64,000 nucleotides of DNA, taken from Cristatella mucedo. Its lineage: Eukaryota > Bryozoa > Phylactolaemata > Cristatellidae. This document shows positions 22,747 through 34,945 of the stretch, in pieces; within the stretch, counting starts at the first letter, position 1; every line of letters begins with the position of its first letter. The translations under genes and the position numbers were made by a program. The notes under the pieces were generated by a model. That model made no database searches. It saw only the letters and a program-made list of their open reading frames with translations, and had not been told where the DNA came from. The DNA lies in assembly GCA_009760855.2 (NCBI GenBank), contig WPIO01000115.1:1038501-1102500 (forward strand). Direction: 5' to 3'.

Positions 22747-23939
22747 GCTGAAGTGGTAAGGAAGTCACAGACCTACAGCTGCCACCCCAACACTGATCCG
22801 CTCAATTTTCGTTCGATCTGTGGATGGCCGGTGTACTAGATATGGTGCTACTACGAGAGAATGCACGGATCGTGCTTGAGTCTCATGCTTGCCTCGTGCT
22901 ATCCTCGCCCCAGACGTAGCCTCTGGACCGCAGCAAGATATCGGCTAGATAGATAGTTGAATATTCTGCTGCAATGAACAAATGAATAGCTTATGTATCA
23001 AGAAGTAGAGATCCAGTCATAGTGAAGTCGGTTTCTGCAAAAACTAATTAATAGGACAACCATGCAACGATCGGCAGGGTAGCGTTGGGATAGCCGGCTA
23101 CAGCCTCGATCGTCTCGGCTCTGATATGCTGGCCTACAGGCATCGAAGGGAGAGATGCAGTCGCTGACGTGTGCGTTTCTCTTCTCTTTCACGCTAGTCA
23201 CGTATAAACATCTTATGGCTGGTTTTCCTTGCAATTGGGAGTGGGGCAGCATTCCCAATCTACAAAGACAAATTCAGCAGGACCGACAATCGTCAATCAG
23301 AGACACATCACAGCAAGGCAAAAACCAGCAGCAGACGTGCATGCGACATACCTGCCGATGCCTGTCTATAGGGTTGCCGCTAAATTCGTAGCATTCCGGA
23401 AACCCTTGAGATCGGTCGCACTCAAGCAGACTGATACCAGGTTGTTGCACTGGATGAAGCACGCGTCCCTGGCCACTGAAAATGCAAGAAAATAGCCTTA
23501 CGGTGGCAATGATAGCATTCAGACAGATAAGTGAATCGCAAAAAAATATATCGGACTAATGCTTTGGCTAGCTTTATTCCCTACCCCTTAACCCCGAAGG
23601 TGGGCGTTTCGTTACCTGTCTCCCTCTTGGTTTTGGGATTTTGTTAGTTGTCGAAAAAAGCCGTCTTACTCAAGGTGACCGTACGCTCCTGCCTAATGGT
23701 CGTTTCGGTAGGAAGTGTGTGACTGGGCCCATGGATAGAATGTTTCCTCCTGCTGGTAGGCGGTCAGCGTGCGGGATTTCCCTCAGTATATGGGCACCCG
23801 CCTCGCTGCTTGCCTGTCGGGTATTGGCTGCTTTTTCGTCGTTAAACCGGTATTACCTGGAAAGGCAGACAGAGGACGGCCCTAGACAGATGAGATCGAG
23901 CGATGACCGGAGCGAGTCAGTTTGCCTTGCAGCGATCAT
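22747..23939. other. No gene recognised
   Basis: Overlapping small frames on both strands (for example 23641-23973 on +) without motifs or splice context. Confidence 0.4.
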
Positions 23940-25245
23940 TCCTATAGCATATTCTACATTACAACAACATTAAGCACGTGCTGACAGACCCTTTTACCAT
24001 CAAAAACCAATCGAATGATTACCTTTTGTGAGAATACCTGCAATGGCTTGAGAAATCCAGGTAGCTTCTTGCAAAGAGCAGAAGTCAATATGAAAGCCCT
24101 TCAAAAAGCTACACATTAATTGGTGTTGGCCATAATACATCTAGGCAAATGAGATAAACGATCCCAAAACAAATAGTTAAACGTTCCACATTTACCTGAC
24201 CTGTGATTGAGGCACTCCAAAACAACCAGCCTGAACGACCCAAATGTGCACCGGTATCCAATTTTGACCAGGCATCGAAATGCAACGTTGCCTTAAGCTC
24301 CACTGAATCGTGAAGGAGGCAAAATTGCAAACTATTTCCATTAGAAACAAATCAGGCCGATACAAATCACAAGTACTGAGCTGCGTAACATGCAGGAAGT
24401 TGTATGTAGATCCAACCACTTTAATTGTGACGATTTGTGATTTGCAATGCAACAACAGGAAACGATCAACCTCAAAAGTTAGGCTATCGAGGGACACGTG
24501 CTAAACATGATTTCCGAAAGTAATGAACGAATTCCGGTATCAAAAGCTGGATCACATTCCAAAAAAAGCACAATGGACACCGGATAGGGTGCAATAAATT
24601 AGCAGATCCTTACTTGAATTGTGTATTGTGTGTGAAATTGAAGCGGTTCCACGAGCTACGGCCTTAGCAAGGCAGCCATCCATGCATAAACTCAACCTTA
24701 CTTTTCGGGTCAGTTTTTGGTGCCCTGCGTTTTGTGATGGGCCCTAAAAAGAGTGCGGCTCAATCGTGCTTTCAAATGAATTTTGATTTAACATATTTAG
24801 CAAAAGCAGAGTCAGAATGACACAGGCGAATATGTAATCTTCATGGCGAGCCGAAAAAAATGCCTTACAGTCAACATTGACCACTGTCACCGAAGGATAG
24901 TTTAGCTTGACCACCAAGTTTTCATGCATGTCATTTTCAATAGTCCACTTGTCATGGCAGCACCCGATTGCCGGTAAAAGGTCTGCAAATAAAAACGATA
25001 CGCATAGGCCAGGTACACAGCTGCTCACTATTCACACTGTCAACGAGGTAACGGGCTTATTGTACCCTAGATCTAGCGAGTGGCTCGCGGGTTCTCAATG
25101 GCATACTTTCACTTGCAGATATCTGCCCTTCTCATTTGAATACTAGTCTGGAGAAAGCACAAAATGCCGACGTCTGGGTTGCATATTTTCTTACCTACAG
25201 AACCAGCAAGCGTGTTAAGCGTCTTTACTAGGTGAGGAGCTTTAT
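23940..25245 (+). repeat. Diverged 1.3-kb direct repeat, copy 1
   Basis: Collinear with 40745-41990 over its whole length: CACATTAATTGGTGTTGGCC at 24114 against CACATTAATTGGCGTTGGCC at 40861, and further anchors near 24180, 24365, 25000 and 25190. Conserved protein-like readings on + include LTIHTVNEVTGLLYP (TIPTVSELTGLIKP in the other copy) and WLAGSQWHTFTCRYLPFSFE (WLACSEVQTFTCIYLPLLFE). A minus reading (SLTFEVDRFLLLHCKSQIV against SLPVEVDCLLSVHCQSLIL) is also conserved, so the coding strand is not settled. It may be a duplicated gene fragment or an old transposon. Confidence 0.65.
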
Positions 25246-25601
25246 TTGCTTGATCATTCTTAAGTTACTTGGTTCTCTTGTTTTTCCCGACAACACCTTT
25301 GCCTTTTTATCCTATCTAAACACTGGATAGGTGATGATTGTGCAATCGACGGTCAAAGGGAAGACGGCAATCCAAGACTGGCCAATAGCTATATCGCTCA
25401 GACTGACCCTCAATGTTGCACTGCTTTGAGCGGGAAGCTGTAACTCTTCGAATGTGCCCGTCTTGACACTGTCCGTGCTGCCAATATCCATTTTAGCACA
25501 ACGACAGCTTGTTTGTTACCTCTAACCGTTAGATGATTGGCTTCAGTAAGCATGTTACCACTAATCATTCGATCACGGCACAATATTTACGCACACACGT
25601 A

Positions 25602-27114
25602 TGTAGCGCCCTGCTGGCTTTGGGTGAATTTTTGGGCGAACAAGAGCTGTTCGGCGGCGGGCTAGAGCCCCTTTGTCCTGGAGCAGTGAGCCAGAGAGGA
25701 GCGTCAGTGCGGTTAGAGAGGAAGCGGTTAGGAGCAGGCCAGGAAGCTCTGAGACGAGCGGCGGCGATTCGGCCTTTAGAATTAGTCCGATACTCGCGGA
25801 AGCTGCTGATAGATGTTAGCTGGCTTGTCAACCCCCGCCTTCCCTCTTTCCAAGAAAGAATCTTCTGGAACCCATTCGCCATTCAAGCCGGACGGAGGTG
25901 CCCCTCCAGTGGCCTGGGGACGGTAGTAATTCCTTTCTTTAATGGGCCAATGTGTCCGGACCCAACACCACTAAGCTCTTGCCCATTGTTTCAGCTAGGT
26001 ATTTAAGAGTCGAGCGACGCTCGCTCCTGGCCCATTATTATTGTCCAGTGTCTTTAGTCTTTGGTGCGGCTCTGAGCCTCGACGCCGTCGGGCACTCGTT
26101 TCTCTGAAGGCAAGGGAGGAGGGCGGGCTGTCCGCCGACGATGGACGGAACAAAACGAGACCGCACTAGGAGGATTCGGTGGAACCCCACCGAATACGGT
26201 CGTATCGTGCCCGAGCTGGCATTTTGTGTGTTCTTTCGTGTTTTGTGTTTCTTTTGTGTCGTCTGTGTGTGCGCTAGCACGTGGTCTCGGCACAGGGATT
26301 TGCCGGCGCGAGCTAGGCGTAGTTGGCGTGTGTGGAGCTCTAGTTTACCGGGTAGGGTTTAGGCTCCGGGTCGCGCTTCAGTGTGGATGAGTATTTCCTC
26401 CGCAGGAGTGCTTGAGTTGGCGTGTGAGGAGTATTCCTGCCGCACTGTTGGAAACCGAGTTCTAGTTCTCCGGTCAGGGTTTAGAATCTGGTTCGGGCTC
26501 CGTCTATTCGGGTCGTTTCCCGTTATACACGTAAGCAGCCCCAGTGTGGAGAAGTATTCCCTCCGCAAGAGTGCTTGAGGTGGCGTGTGTGGAGTATTCC
26601 TGCCGCACTGTTGGAAACCGAGTTCTAGTTCTCCGGTCAGGGTTTAGACTCCGGTATGAGCTTCAGTGCGGAGGAGTATTCCCTCAGCAAGAGTGTTTTA
26701 AGTTGGCGTGTTTGGGGTATTCCCTCGGCTCAGGTGGGAACGGATTTCTAGTTCACCGGTTAGGGTTTAGGGTCCGGGTCGCGCTTAGTGTGGAGGAGTA
26801 TTCCCTCCGCCAGAGTGTTAGTGTAGCTGAGCACGTGCGAGGAGTGTGGAGATAAAGCTGAACTAGACGCGCATCGACGTTGTGCGCTTGCGAATAAAGT
26901 TCAGTAAAATCCCCAATCTGTGCGTCTTGCTTCCAATTCATGCCGCGGACTCACGACCCCCATTAGTAACGGTAAGCAGGTCAGCGCCAGAAACGCTCGT
27001 TTCGTGGCGGCCAGCTTAGTGCGCGTAGGCGCTCACCGAACGGCGTAACGCAATAGGCTACGCCGCTAGGTAAGCGGCAGGTCAAGCTTACTCCGCCGAG
27101 CCTTCGGCGTTACA
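25602..27114 (+). mobile_element. Solo LTR, about 1.5 kb
   Basis: Starts TGTAGCGCC and ends GGCGTTACA, giving TG...CA ends with an imperfect 9-bp inverted repeat. Inside, TATTTAAG (26000-26007) is a plausible promoter TATA and AATAAA (26893-26898) a polyadenylation signal, in the order expected of an LTR. No primer-binding site or pol follows. The flanking 8 bases CACACGTA and CATACGTA differ at one position, but this is longer than a usual LTR target duplication, so the insertion mark is uncertain. A truncated relative lies at 11339. Confidence 0.65.
26316..26840 (+). repeat. Tandem repeats inside the LTR
   Basis: Four to five units of about 120-160 bases, each with GGAGTATTCCCTCCGC-like and GGTTAGGGTTTAGG-like segments and a GTTGGCGTGTGTGG start. 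Units differ in length and sequence, as expected of an old array. Confidence 0.75.
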
Positions 27115-27119
27115 CATAC

Positions 27120-27232
<113 letters not shown>

Positions 27233-27335
27233 TATACAAATGAATAATGTTTCTACATATCTGCAAATTTTATAAGCAGTACGTATATATATATACGTGT
27301 GTGTATGCGTGAGTGAGTGTGTACTTTTAGTGCTA

Positions 27336-27850
<515 letters not shown>

Positions 27851-27854
27851 CACT

Positions 27855-27886
<32 letters not shown>

Positions 27887-27972
27887 TATTACATAATATA
27901 TATATATATGTGTGTTTATTTATTATTATATAATATATATATATATATATATAATATAAATATATATACAAA
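27855..27972. repeat. (TA)n-rich microsatellite
   Basis: Interrupted (TA)n over about 115 bases, next to the LINE A C-terminal region. Confidence 0.9.
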
Positions 27973-27974
27973 TA

Positions 27975-29195
27975 TATTCGAAAAGCAGGTGGTAAGATGG
28001 TTGGCCTGGTGGGAGGTATATATGAGAGATAGGCTGGAGCCAAAGAATGAAGTGACCTCAAAGTGAGCGACAAAACCTTCAAGTCAATCCTTTACTTGAC
28101 TAGTAGCCAGTGCAGGTCGGCGAGATGTGATGTGATGTGGCCACCGTGAAGCTCGCGAGGTAAGCGTAAATGCGGAATTTTGCACCAACTGTAACCGCCT
28201 GAGCGCAAATGCTGGTAGGCCAGTAAGTGGTGTGACGTGGCAACTGCAAATCTCATGACAAGCAAGTCTAAGTGAGGAGTTTTGCAGCATTTTTGCACCT
28301 TTAATCTGCTGATTGCACGTGCAGGTAGGCCAGCAAGCAGTTAATTAAGGCATGACGGGATGTCAAAAATGCATTGACCAACTTAGACACGGTATCCTTA
28401 TTAAAACAAGCCCAAATTTCAGTAATGTTATGCAGCTGAAAGTAGGCAGACTTGATTGAGGAGCTGATGCGGTTGTCTAACGACAGGTCGATTCGGAATA
28501 AGGCACCTAGATTTTGAGCTGATTCAACAGGAGATATGCTAGCAAAGCCAATTTTGAGTGTCAGCCTTTCCAATTTCTGTATCACACTGGGTTTGCTCAC
28601 AATCACTAAGTTACTTTTATCATCGTTTAGTTTAAAAAAAATTTGCTACCAGCCTTGTGCGGATGTCATCAATACATGCAGCAAGTGAGTTGAGAGAATT
28701 CGAGGTGCTCCAAGGCTGGAAGAGATCAAAGCAAAGGGACAACTGAGTGTCATCCGCATAAAAGTGAAAGCCTACATTGTGCTTGGCAATCATATCTGCA
28801 AGAGGGAGAGTATAAACCGTGAAAAGGATCGGACCTAGCAGCGAACCTAGTGGTTTCCCATATTTCGGAGGTACCTTGGACGATCTTCGTTCATTCACGT
28901 CAATAATCTGGAGTCTCCCGCAGAGATAGGACTTGAACCATTGCTGAGCAGTGCCAGTGATGCCCATGTAAGATGGGGGCGCTGTAGAAGAACTTTGTAA
29001 TCGATGGTATCAAAAGCTGCTGAAAGATCGAGCAATTCAAGCAGAGTCACTCTACCTATGTCTGTATTCCTTCGTAGGTCGTTTAACACCCTAAGCATTG
29101 CTTATTCTGTGGAGTGATTAGCTCTAAAGCCAGACTGGAGCTTACTAGCAAGGTTTGAAGTTTCAATACTTGAGTTTAGCTGGTCTGCTACGATC
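27975..29195 (-). mobile_element. LINE A copy with most of the RT domain, minus strand
   Basis: Minus frames 28895-29098, 28632-28967, 28301-28606 and 28084-28298 read successive RT parts: LLELLDLSAAFDTIDYKVLL (palm, with the LDLSAAFDT metal-binding motif), MGITGTAQQWFKSYLCGRLQ, GSLLGPILFTVYTLPLAD, FHFYADDTQLSLCF (catalytic box), then the thumb and C-terminal parts. Frameshifts separate the frames. The 3'UTR seems replaced or lost next to the (TA)n array at 27.9 kb. Confidence 0.85.
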
Positions 29196-30340
29196 AGCAA
29201 TGCTGATCTGGGATGGCTTGCTATAGCTATTGATAGCCGTTGGCAATTAAAAGCCCAAGCAGCTGTTGAGTGAATTTCTTATGACAAACAAAAATGATTG
29301 CCTTCTATGACGAGGAATCGAAGGAGCAGTTTCATTCACTCTCTTATGGAGATGGCAGCTGCATCACAGCTCGATTATGTAGGGAATCTGGCTGAGGTGG
29401 CCTTAGGAGGTCATAGAATGAGAATGCCAAAGAAATTTGCCATGAAAAGTGGTTGACTAACCCGTAACATGGCTTTCTATCAATTTGAATAACAATTTGT
29501 ATTTTGCCTGCTACGTGCCATGTGATAGGACTTAAAAAGCCTTCTCTGCTGCTACGTAATGTTATTAAATCAGCTGAACGTTTTTCTACTCGTTTGGCCG
29601 GTCAGCCGACATTCATGTCAGTGCTTATGATTGGAAACGGGCGTGAAAACTCTAAGCAAGTAATCGCATTTGCATGACGATCTAAAGGCAATAAGTGGCA
29701 CAGATGTGTTGGGATGGATTACAGCTACATGGACCAGTTAGCTTGAATAATTTATCCAAGTAAGTCCTACAAGTTTGCAACGCACTTAGACCGTTGCAGA
29801 CGGTATTGCATGTGACCCGAATTCACTGGAGACCCCGATAAAGCCTGAACTACACACTATGAAGGCGGTTGCTCGATGCGCGGGCAAACACTTCAAATTT
29901 TTGGTAGCTTCAGGAACCCTTGGTCACTTCAGACAAACGTTGGTGCACATTGCTGGCCACCGTATTGAGCAGAGAAGTTGCACTCAGGCGATGCCTTGAG
30001 CGGCCCTACTCTGTGCCGGCAGGCTCTCACCACACCGGCAGACTCTGAAACAGCACTGCTGATAGGGTGCCAGACGGTCAGGCCTTAGAAGGGTGGCTAA
30101 CTCAGCTACCATTCCAGTAGAAAGCTCTCATTCCCCGCCTCCTGAAAAAGAGACTGCCATAGATACTGGAGATCGAGGATAACTCCAATTATTAGATGAC
30201 CTATCTCATTTATGGCAAATTTACTGGGAAAAGTTCATCATCAAGCTCGCAAACGGAACGTTCGTTCCCAACGTCAAGCTAGCTCCACTACACTTTACCG
30301 CCCAAGCTATCAGTTACGTGTCATTTATCGTTGGTCTTTG
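29196..30340. other. No gene recognised
   Basis: No supported open frame or repeat. Confidence 0.45.
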
Positions 30341-30344
30341 ACCC

Positions 30345-30535
30345 GACCCTCAGCTGGTGGCGGCAAAAGAAGTTGCTCTTCCTATTTAGTGGTTCCTGCT
30401 TGGCGGGTCCTGTTTTCCCAATTCTTATTTTGCGGTTCTTCTTTGGCTGTACCTGTTTTCTTGGTTCCCCTGTGGCGGCTCCTGTTTGGCGGCTCCTGGT
30501 CAGCGATTCATGTTTGGTGGTCCGGCTTCTTTTGA
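30345..30535 (+). repeat. Degenerate minisatellite
   Basis: Units of about 20 bases like TGTTTGGCGGCTCCTG recur (near 30400, 30470, 30485), giving repetitive Phe/Leu/Val-rich frames on + that are not genes. Confidence 0.5.
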
Positions 30536-31738
30536 TCAACATCCAAACGAGCTCGCATCGATTACTTTAGCTGCTTTGTACTGCTAAGTACAAATTTTGT
30601 TCAACCAAAAATGCGTGCACTTGTTCTTAGTATGCGATTCTCACCAGCATGCAGCGACAGCCGCCAAGCAGTGCTGATGTTAGCAACTAGGTCTTTGGCC
30701 CCTATAGAACGATGCAGGTATGTGAGGCTTGCGCTTTCCGGTTCGCTTTTTAATAGTAAACGATGGTATAAATCAATGTATTCCATAGTCTATCATTCTC
30801 TTGATAAGACAAGTCGCGAGCATCATGGGTCTGCGATCGTAACTGGGAAATGCCTACCTGAGAGATTCGCGAAAACTGTTCTTCCGTTGGCTCATCGGTT
30901 ATGTAAACATGTCGGCTTTTCACAGTTGCCTTCAATAAATATATCTTGCTCTAAGCAGCATCGAAGATAGGTTGCTTGGATTGGTTGACTCAAAGTTACA
31001 TGGATTTGGCAATGGCGACTGTGCAAGCAACACAGCTTTTCTTATTTAGCTTCGCATCGCCACTAGTCATTCCAGATGTCAGACGATGATGAAATGGTTA
31101 AAGAAAGCTTGGAATAAAAAAACAAGAAATTTAGGTGGCATAGCCTGCTAGGTAGGTTTGATGTGATAAAAAACTATTGAAACTTGAATAAATAATAATG
31201 CTTGCTACTGATTAGCTTGATCGTGCTTTGGGTGTACTATTCTTGTGGAAGGGGGCTCAACATTCGGCACTAGTTGTTGGTTTCATTGATACTGCCGAGT
31301 TGTTTCTCTTTTATTTCAAGGCATCCAGTTGAACTTGACCAGTCGTGGGTGAGGCCGGGACAAATTAGGATCAAAGGTTACCTGAGGTGGCAATTGATTA
31401 CGATCAAAGGTGACCAAGGGTAATAAATGCCTTCGTAATCGCTTGCTTGGAAACTGTATAACCACCACATTTCTTATGAAGCTCAAGTTATCAAACCAAT
31501 CTGTCTTGTGAAGCTCAAGTGATCTAATACATAGACCAAAGCATCGTTTGATCGTCTCATTTCTAGAACTTGGCTGATTGGTATTGGGAATGCAGTCAAT
31601 GGGGTGACAATGTGCAGCTGGTTTTCCAAGCTGATCCTCCATTCGTGTAGCCTTAACATCTCTCGACGTCTGCCATGTCACGTGCGTTGCTTTCATATTG
31701 AGTTCTTCATCATTTAAAGGTAACACGTCGGCAATACG
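30536..31738. other. No gene recognised
   Basis: A 119-codon + frame (30611-30970) and a 136-codon minus frame (31316-31726, ending NQLPPQVTFDPNLSRP...) are the longest here. Neither shows splice sites or a known motif; both remain unassigned. Confidence 0.35.
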
Positions 31739-31744
31739 GTAACA

Positions 31745-31900
31745 ACTAACAGGTGAGATCGTTGATTTTAGAGATCATGGTTCCGAGCTTGTGGATTCGA
31801 ATCCAGAGGCAGGTGATCCTTTTGAGCCGCTGCAAGTGGTGGTGTTTGACTCTAAGGCTCTTTTGTCGCAATACAGAAAGAGTCTCTTAAAATTAGCTAA
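31745..31900 (+). mobile_element. tRNA-derived SINE (SINE-2 family)
   Basis: B-box GTGGATTCGAATCC at about 31790-31803, then CTGCAAGTGGTGGTG and GGCTCTTTTGTCGCAATACA. It matches the copies at 47.65 kb (+) and 56.04-56.19 kb (-). The body after the B box differs from SINE-1, so this is a second family. Confidence 0.65.
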
Positions 31901-32301
31901 TATTTTCATAAAATTGAGTGTTTGATGATTTATTTTACCATTATAAGTATGACTAGTGCTGCAAGAATTTAAATTTTTTTGTTCACGGTAAGTAAATTTT
32001 GCAATAACAAGAGCTGGATTTACGCTTCTTTAATTCTAATTAGCCTTTTAAAGTGCTACCCGTCCTGAAACTCTTGAAAGTAATACAATTCTTTAGTTAT
32101 TCTGTTGACCTGAGATATAGTTTCGTAACTTAGTACTTAATGTGCTAAATATGTTTGTTCATATTAAAAAGCAATACACTCTTCACGGTAGTTAACTTAT
32201 ATTGGCCAATATTTTCTAAAACTTTCTAATTATATATTTTTTCCATGTTTTGTGAACCAACGGGCTATTCGTACCAGCTTTTTGGACTTCAACTAGCTTA
32301 A
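31901..32301. other. AT-rich DNA, no gene
   Basis: Strongly AT-rich with no supported frame. Confidence 0.5.
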
Positions 32302-32619
32302 AAGGTAGTAGATACTGCCAAGGTAATTTTGCCAGCATATCCATCAGGGCCTTTAGCAATTTCAATGACAACTGCATTTGTAAATCCTGGGAGTCTTGAC
32401 CGTCAATATGTGCACGACAGCAGCTTGATTCGGGCTAAATAGACTTAGGATGGTTTCGTCGATTTCCTAGCTGTGCCCAATGCCGCTCTATGCTCAGAAT
32501 CACATTATCAGCTGAGGAGGAAGCTATACAGCCAGAACAATCTCATGAATGCTGCCTATGATAGCGATTTCTTGAAGGTTCTGAGCTTCGAATTCACTCA
32601 GGAGACCCCCAGCAATACC
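32302..32619 (+). pseudogene. Exon-like segment with donor, two in-frame TAG codons
   Basis: One frame reads KVVDTAKVILPAYPSGPLAI, SMTTAFVNPGSLDRQYVHDS and SLIRAK, then TAG-ACT-TAG (32440-32448), then 57 open codons (DGFVDFLAVPNAALCSESHY, QLRRKLYSQNNLMNAAYDSD, FLKVLSFEFTQETPSNT) up to a consensus donor GTAAGTAG at 32620. Both stops are one C-to-T change from CAG, so this could be one ancestral exon with two nonsense mutations, or an exon starting after the AG at 32447-32448. Family not recognised. No partner exon seen nearby. Confidence 0.4.
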
Positions 32620-32994
32620 GTAAGTAGCACTTGTTTCTCTATCACTTGATCTGCATGTATCTGACTATACATTCCCCAGCTCTGCATTGATGTTGGGCAT
32701 ATACATTTGCAATCATTGAGCTGTGTTATACGTCAGCCCAGACATAATTGACTGACAAATAGTGTGGGTTACTTACTAATGCTATATTGTTTCTGTGAAG
32801 AGGTAATTGACGATTTCTATTTTTTGAGGGCTATTTTCCTACATTGAAGATATCTTTATAAATTTAACGTTTTTATTAGCGCAATTAAAAGTAAATTATT
32901 ATAAGCCCATATCTCTGACACGACAGGTTGAAGGCATAATGACTGATGGGGATTTGTCTGTCTTGTTGATTTAGCAATCAGTCTTTAATGTAAT

Positions 32995-33295
32995 ATGATT
33001 TATCTCCGTCTGTAACTCCACGAAGCCATAATGACTAACTGAGCGTTACAAAGGAGAGTTTTGCATAGCCCACTCAGCCTAAGTGGCTTTCGGAATGCCC
33101 TCGGTAGCCAAAAGGATTCTTCTCACACAACAAAGAGAAAGTGGGAAGCCTAGCAGAGTCAGCAGTTGCGATAGTGTGAAGCATGGAAGCAGCAGCCCAG
33201 GACTGCTGAAAAAGATGAGCCATAGTCATCAGCAGGAGAGTAGTTGTCGTTTCGTAAGATTCGTGGAGGCGAATTCCCGAGTCTAGAACCTGCAG
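32995..33295 (-). mobile_element. LINE B 3' fragment, minus strand
   Basis: ATCTCCGTCTGTAACTCCAC at about 33002 is the reverse complement of the LINE B 3' end, followed by 3'UTR and the decayed C-terminus up to about 33295. Confidence 0.65.
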
Positions 33296-33417
33296 AGTCT
33301 GTAACTGTTTTCTGAATCCTTCAAGATCCAGACCCTTGATTATTAAAGTCTCGTAGTAGTTACCTCGGGCTAGTTAATTTGCATGTTAATAACGTCAACT
33401 GATAATATTCGTAATAG

Positions 33418-34010
33418 TACATATGATGAATGCTCTTAGAGAACTCAATCTCTTTCTCGAAACTTCACTCATGCTCTAGAGGAAGCGGGCTCGTAAGGTT
33501 AGCAATATCACTCACAACATCAACAAGGATAACATGGTTAGATGTGACATGCATAGGGTCAGCATACAAAATAGGGTTAGTAGCAGCATTTGAAGTGTCA
33601 GCACGCATTTGCACAACAAAGACAAATCACGAAGACTCACCTGATGTTGTGACCAAAAAATGCATGTTGACATTTTTATTTTGAATATCGTAAAATATGA
33701 AGAAATTGCGAAGTCGGGTGGGAGTGAGCTCCTGGCTTTAGGAGCATACGAACTAAAGGCACGGTCTTGAGAGGATTTGAGGTTCGAATGAGGTGCACCT
33801 AAACGGTTTGATTCAGAAAAGCCGGGGTTACCATGCCATGAGTGATAGAGTAGTAGTTCAGATGGCTAGGCTACAGCCAGAGAATGAACGTGCCTAAAAG
33901 TGGTGACTGAATCTTAAATTCAGAGGGTGGCTTGATAGGCAGCAAGTAAAGTGGTGTGCTGTGGCAACTGCGACACTCACGTCAGACATGCATAGGCACC
34001 GTCACCAAGT
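33418..34010 (-). mobile_element. LINE A fragment, minus strand
   Basis: Starts with the hairpin remnant CTTAGAGAACTCAATCTCTT, then 3'UTR and decayed C-terminal coding DNA (GGGAGTGAGCTCCTGGCTTT corresponds to the AWNSLP region) to about 34000. Heavily mutated. Confidence 0.6.
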
Positions 34011-34830
34011 AGGGGCCGTCTTCTGAGGTCATTAACTAACGAACGAGCAAACGGCAGTTGTCTGACCAAGCTATTCCTTGGTTTTTCCAGTGTTGAGATG
34101 TGGCGGGCCAGACCGAAGCGATGCGATTGAGTTTCAATGTAAGGTAAAGTTCTTCGAATGATTTTGCTTCAATCTTACTTAAAGTTTATCGTTACACATT
34201 TACGTATTCCGGTTAGTACAGCGATAGTCTTTTACATTGGACTGTAGAATTTCCAGGGCAGTCGTTGTAAGCGTGTCCACTATAAATTGGCATCTGTTAT
34301 CCATGTTTGTCACCCTATCAGAGGACAGAGGTTACAAGCTTCAGCCATATTTTTATGCAATCGTCATTTAGGTGATAGTCTACACACTATGATATTACGT
34401 CTTCATTATTTAGACTTTTTTTATTTTAGAGCAAATATCTTCAGTCACTAGAATTGCAGCTGGATGGATATTCTGGCCACATTTTCAGCTAAAAGTCCAT
34501 GTCATTTCATGTATTTGCAGTCATCTCTATTATCGATGTATACCAAGCGTTATATTCACTTTTGTCCTATAAGTTTAAGGGTAGGGAAAGCTTTCCTTAG
34601 CAGTAGTGACAATTGTTCCAGTTAGTAGTCACTAGAACTAAGCCCGACTGAATGTGAGCACTTACTTGTCTGCTTGTTTATACAGCTTTTTACTCAGGTA
34701 TATTGGCAGTGCCTTATGTGCAGGCCATGCTATCTGCCCTACCCTCTGTCTAGCACTTCAGCATTTCATCGTACAGCTTGACAAGTTGGTTGAACAGGCT
34801 TATATTAGACTGCTTCCAGTGAGTAAACAA
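34011..34830. other. No gene recognised
   Basis: No supported frame or repeat. Confidence 0.45.
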
Positions 34831-34834
34831 CAGA

Positions 34835-34945
34835 ATAATAATAATAATAATAATGATTCACTTGATAAAGCGCCCTCAGAGAACTTAATCTCTCTCTAGG
34901 CGCTTTACATTTGCTGTAAAGTGAAATGTAATTGAAACAGAAACC
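34835..34945 (-). mobile_element. LINE A 3' tail only, minus strand
   Basis: (AAT)n at 34835-34853, then TTGATAAAGCGCCCTCAGAG and AACTTAATCTCTCTCTAGGC, the full hairpin, ending about 100 bases in. An extreme 5' truncation. Confidence 0.8.

Noticed and set aside
24109-24497. Minus-strand gene in the 1.3-kb repeat
   Set aside because: Minus readings are conserved between copies, but so are plus readings with acceptor-like sites; the strand cannot be decided, so only a repeat is reported.
26378-26840. CRISPR-like spaced repeats
   Set aside because: Unit length of 120-160 bases, eukaryotic LTR context and diverged units; not a CRISPR array.
31316-31726. 136-codon minus frame
   Set aside because: Reads a weakly repeated TFDRNQLPPQ/TFDPNLSRP pattern but nothing recognised; not enough to call a gene.
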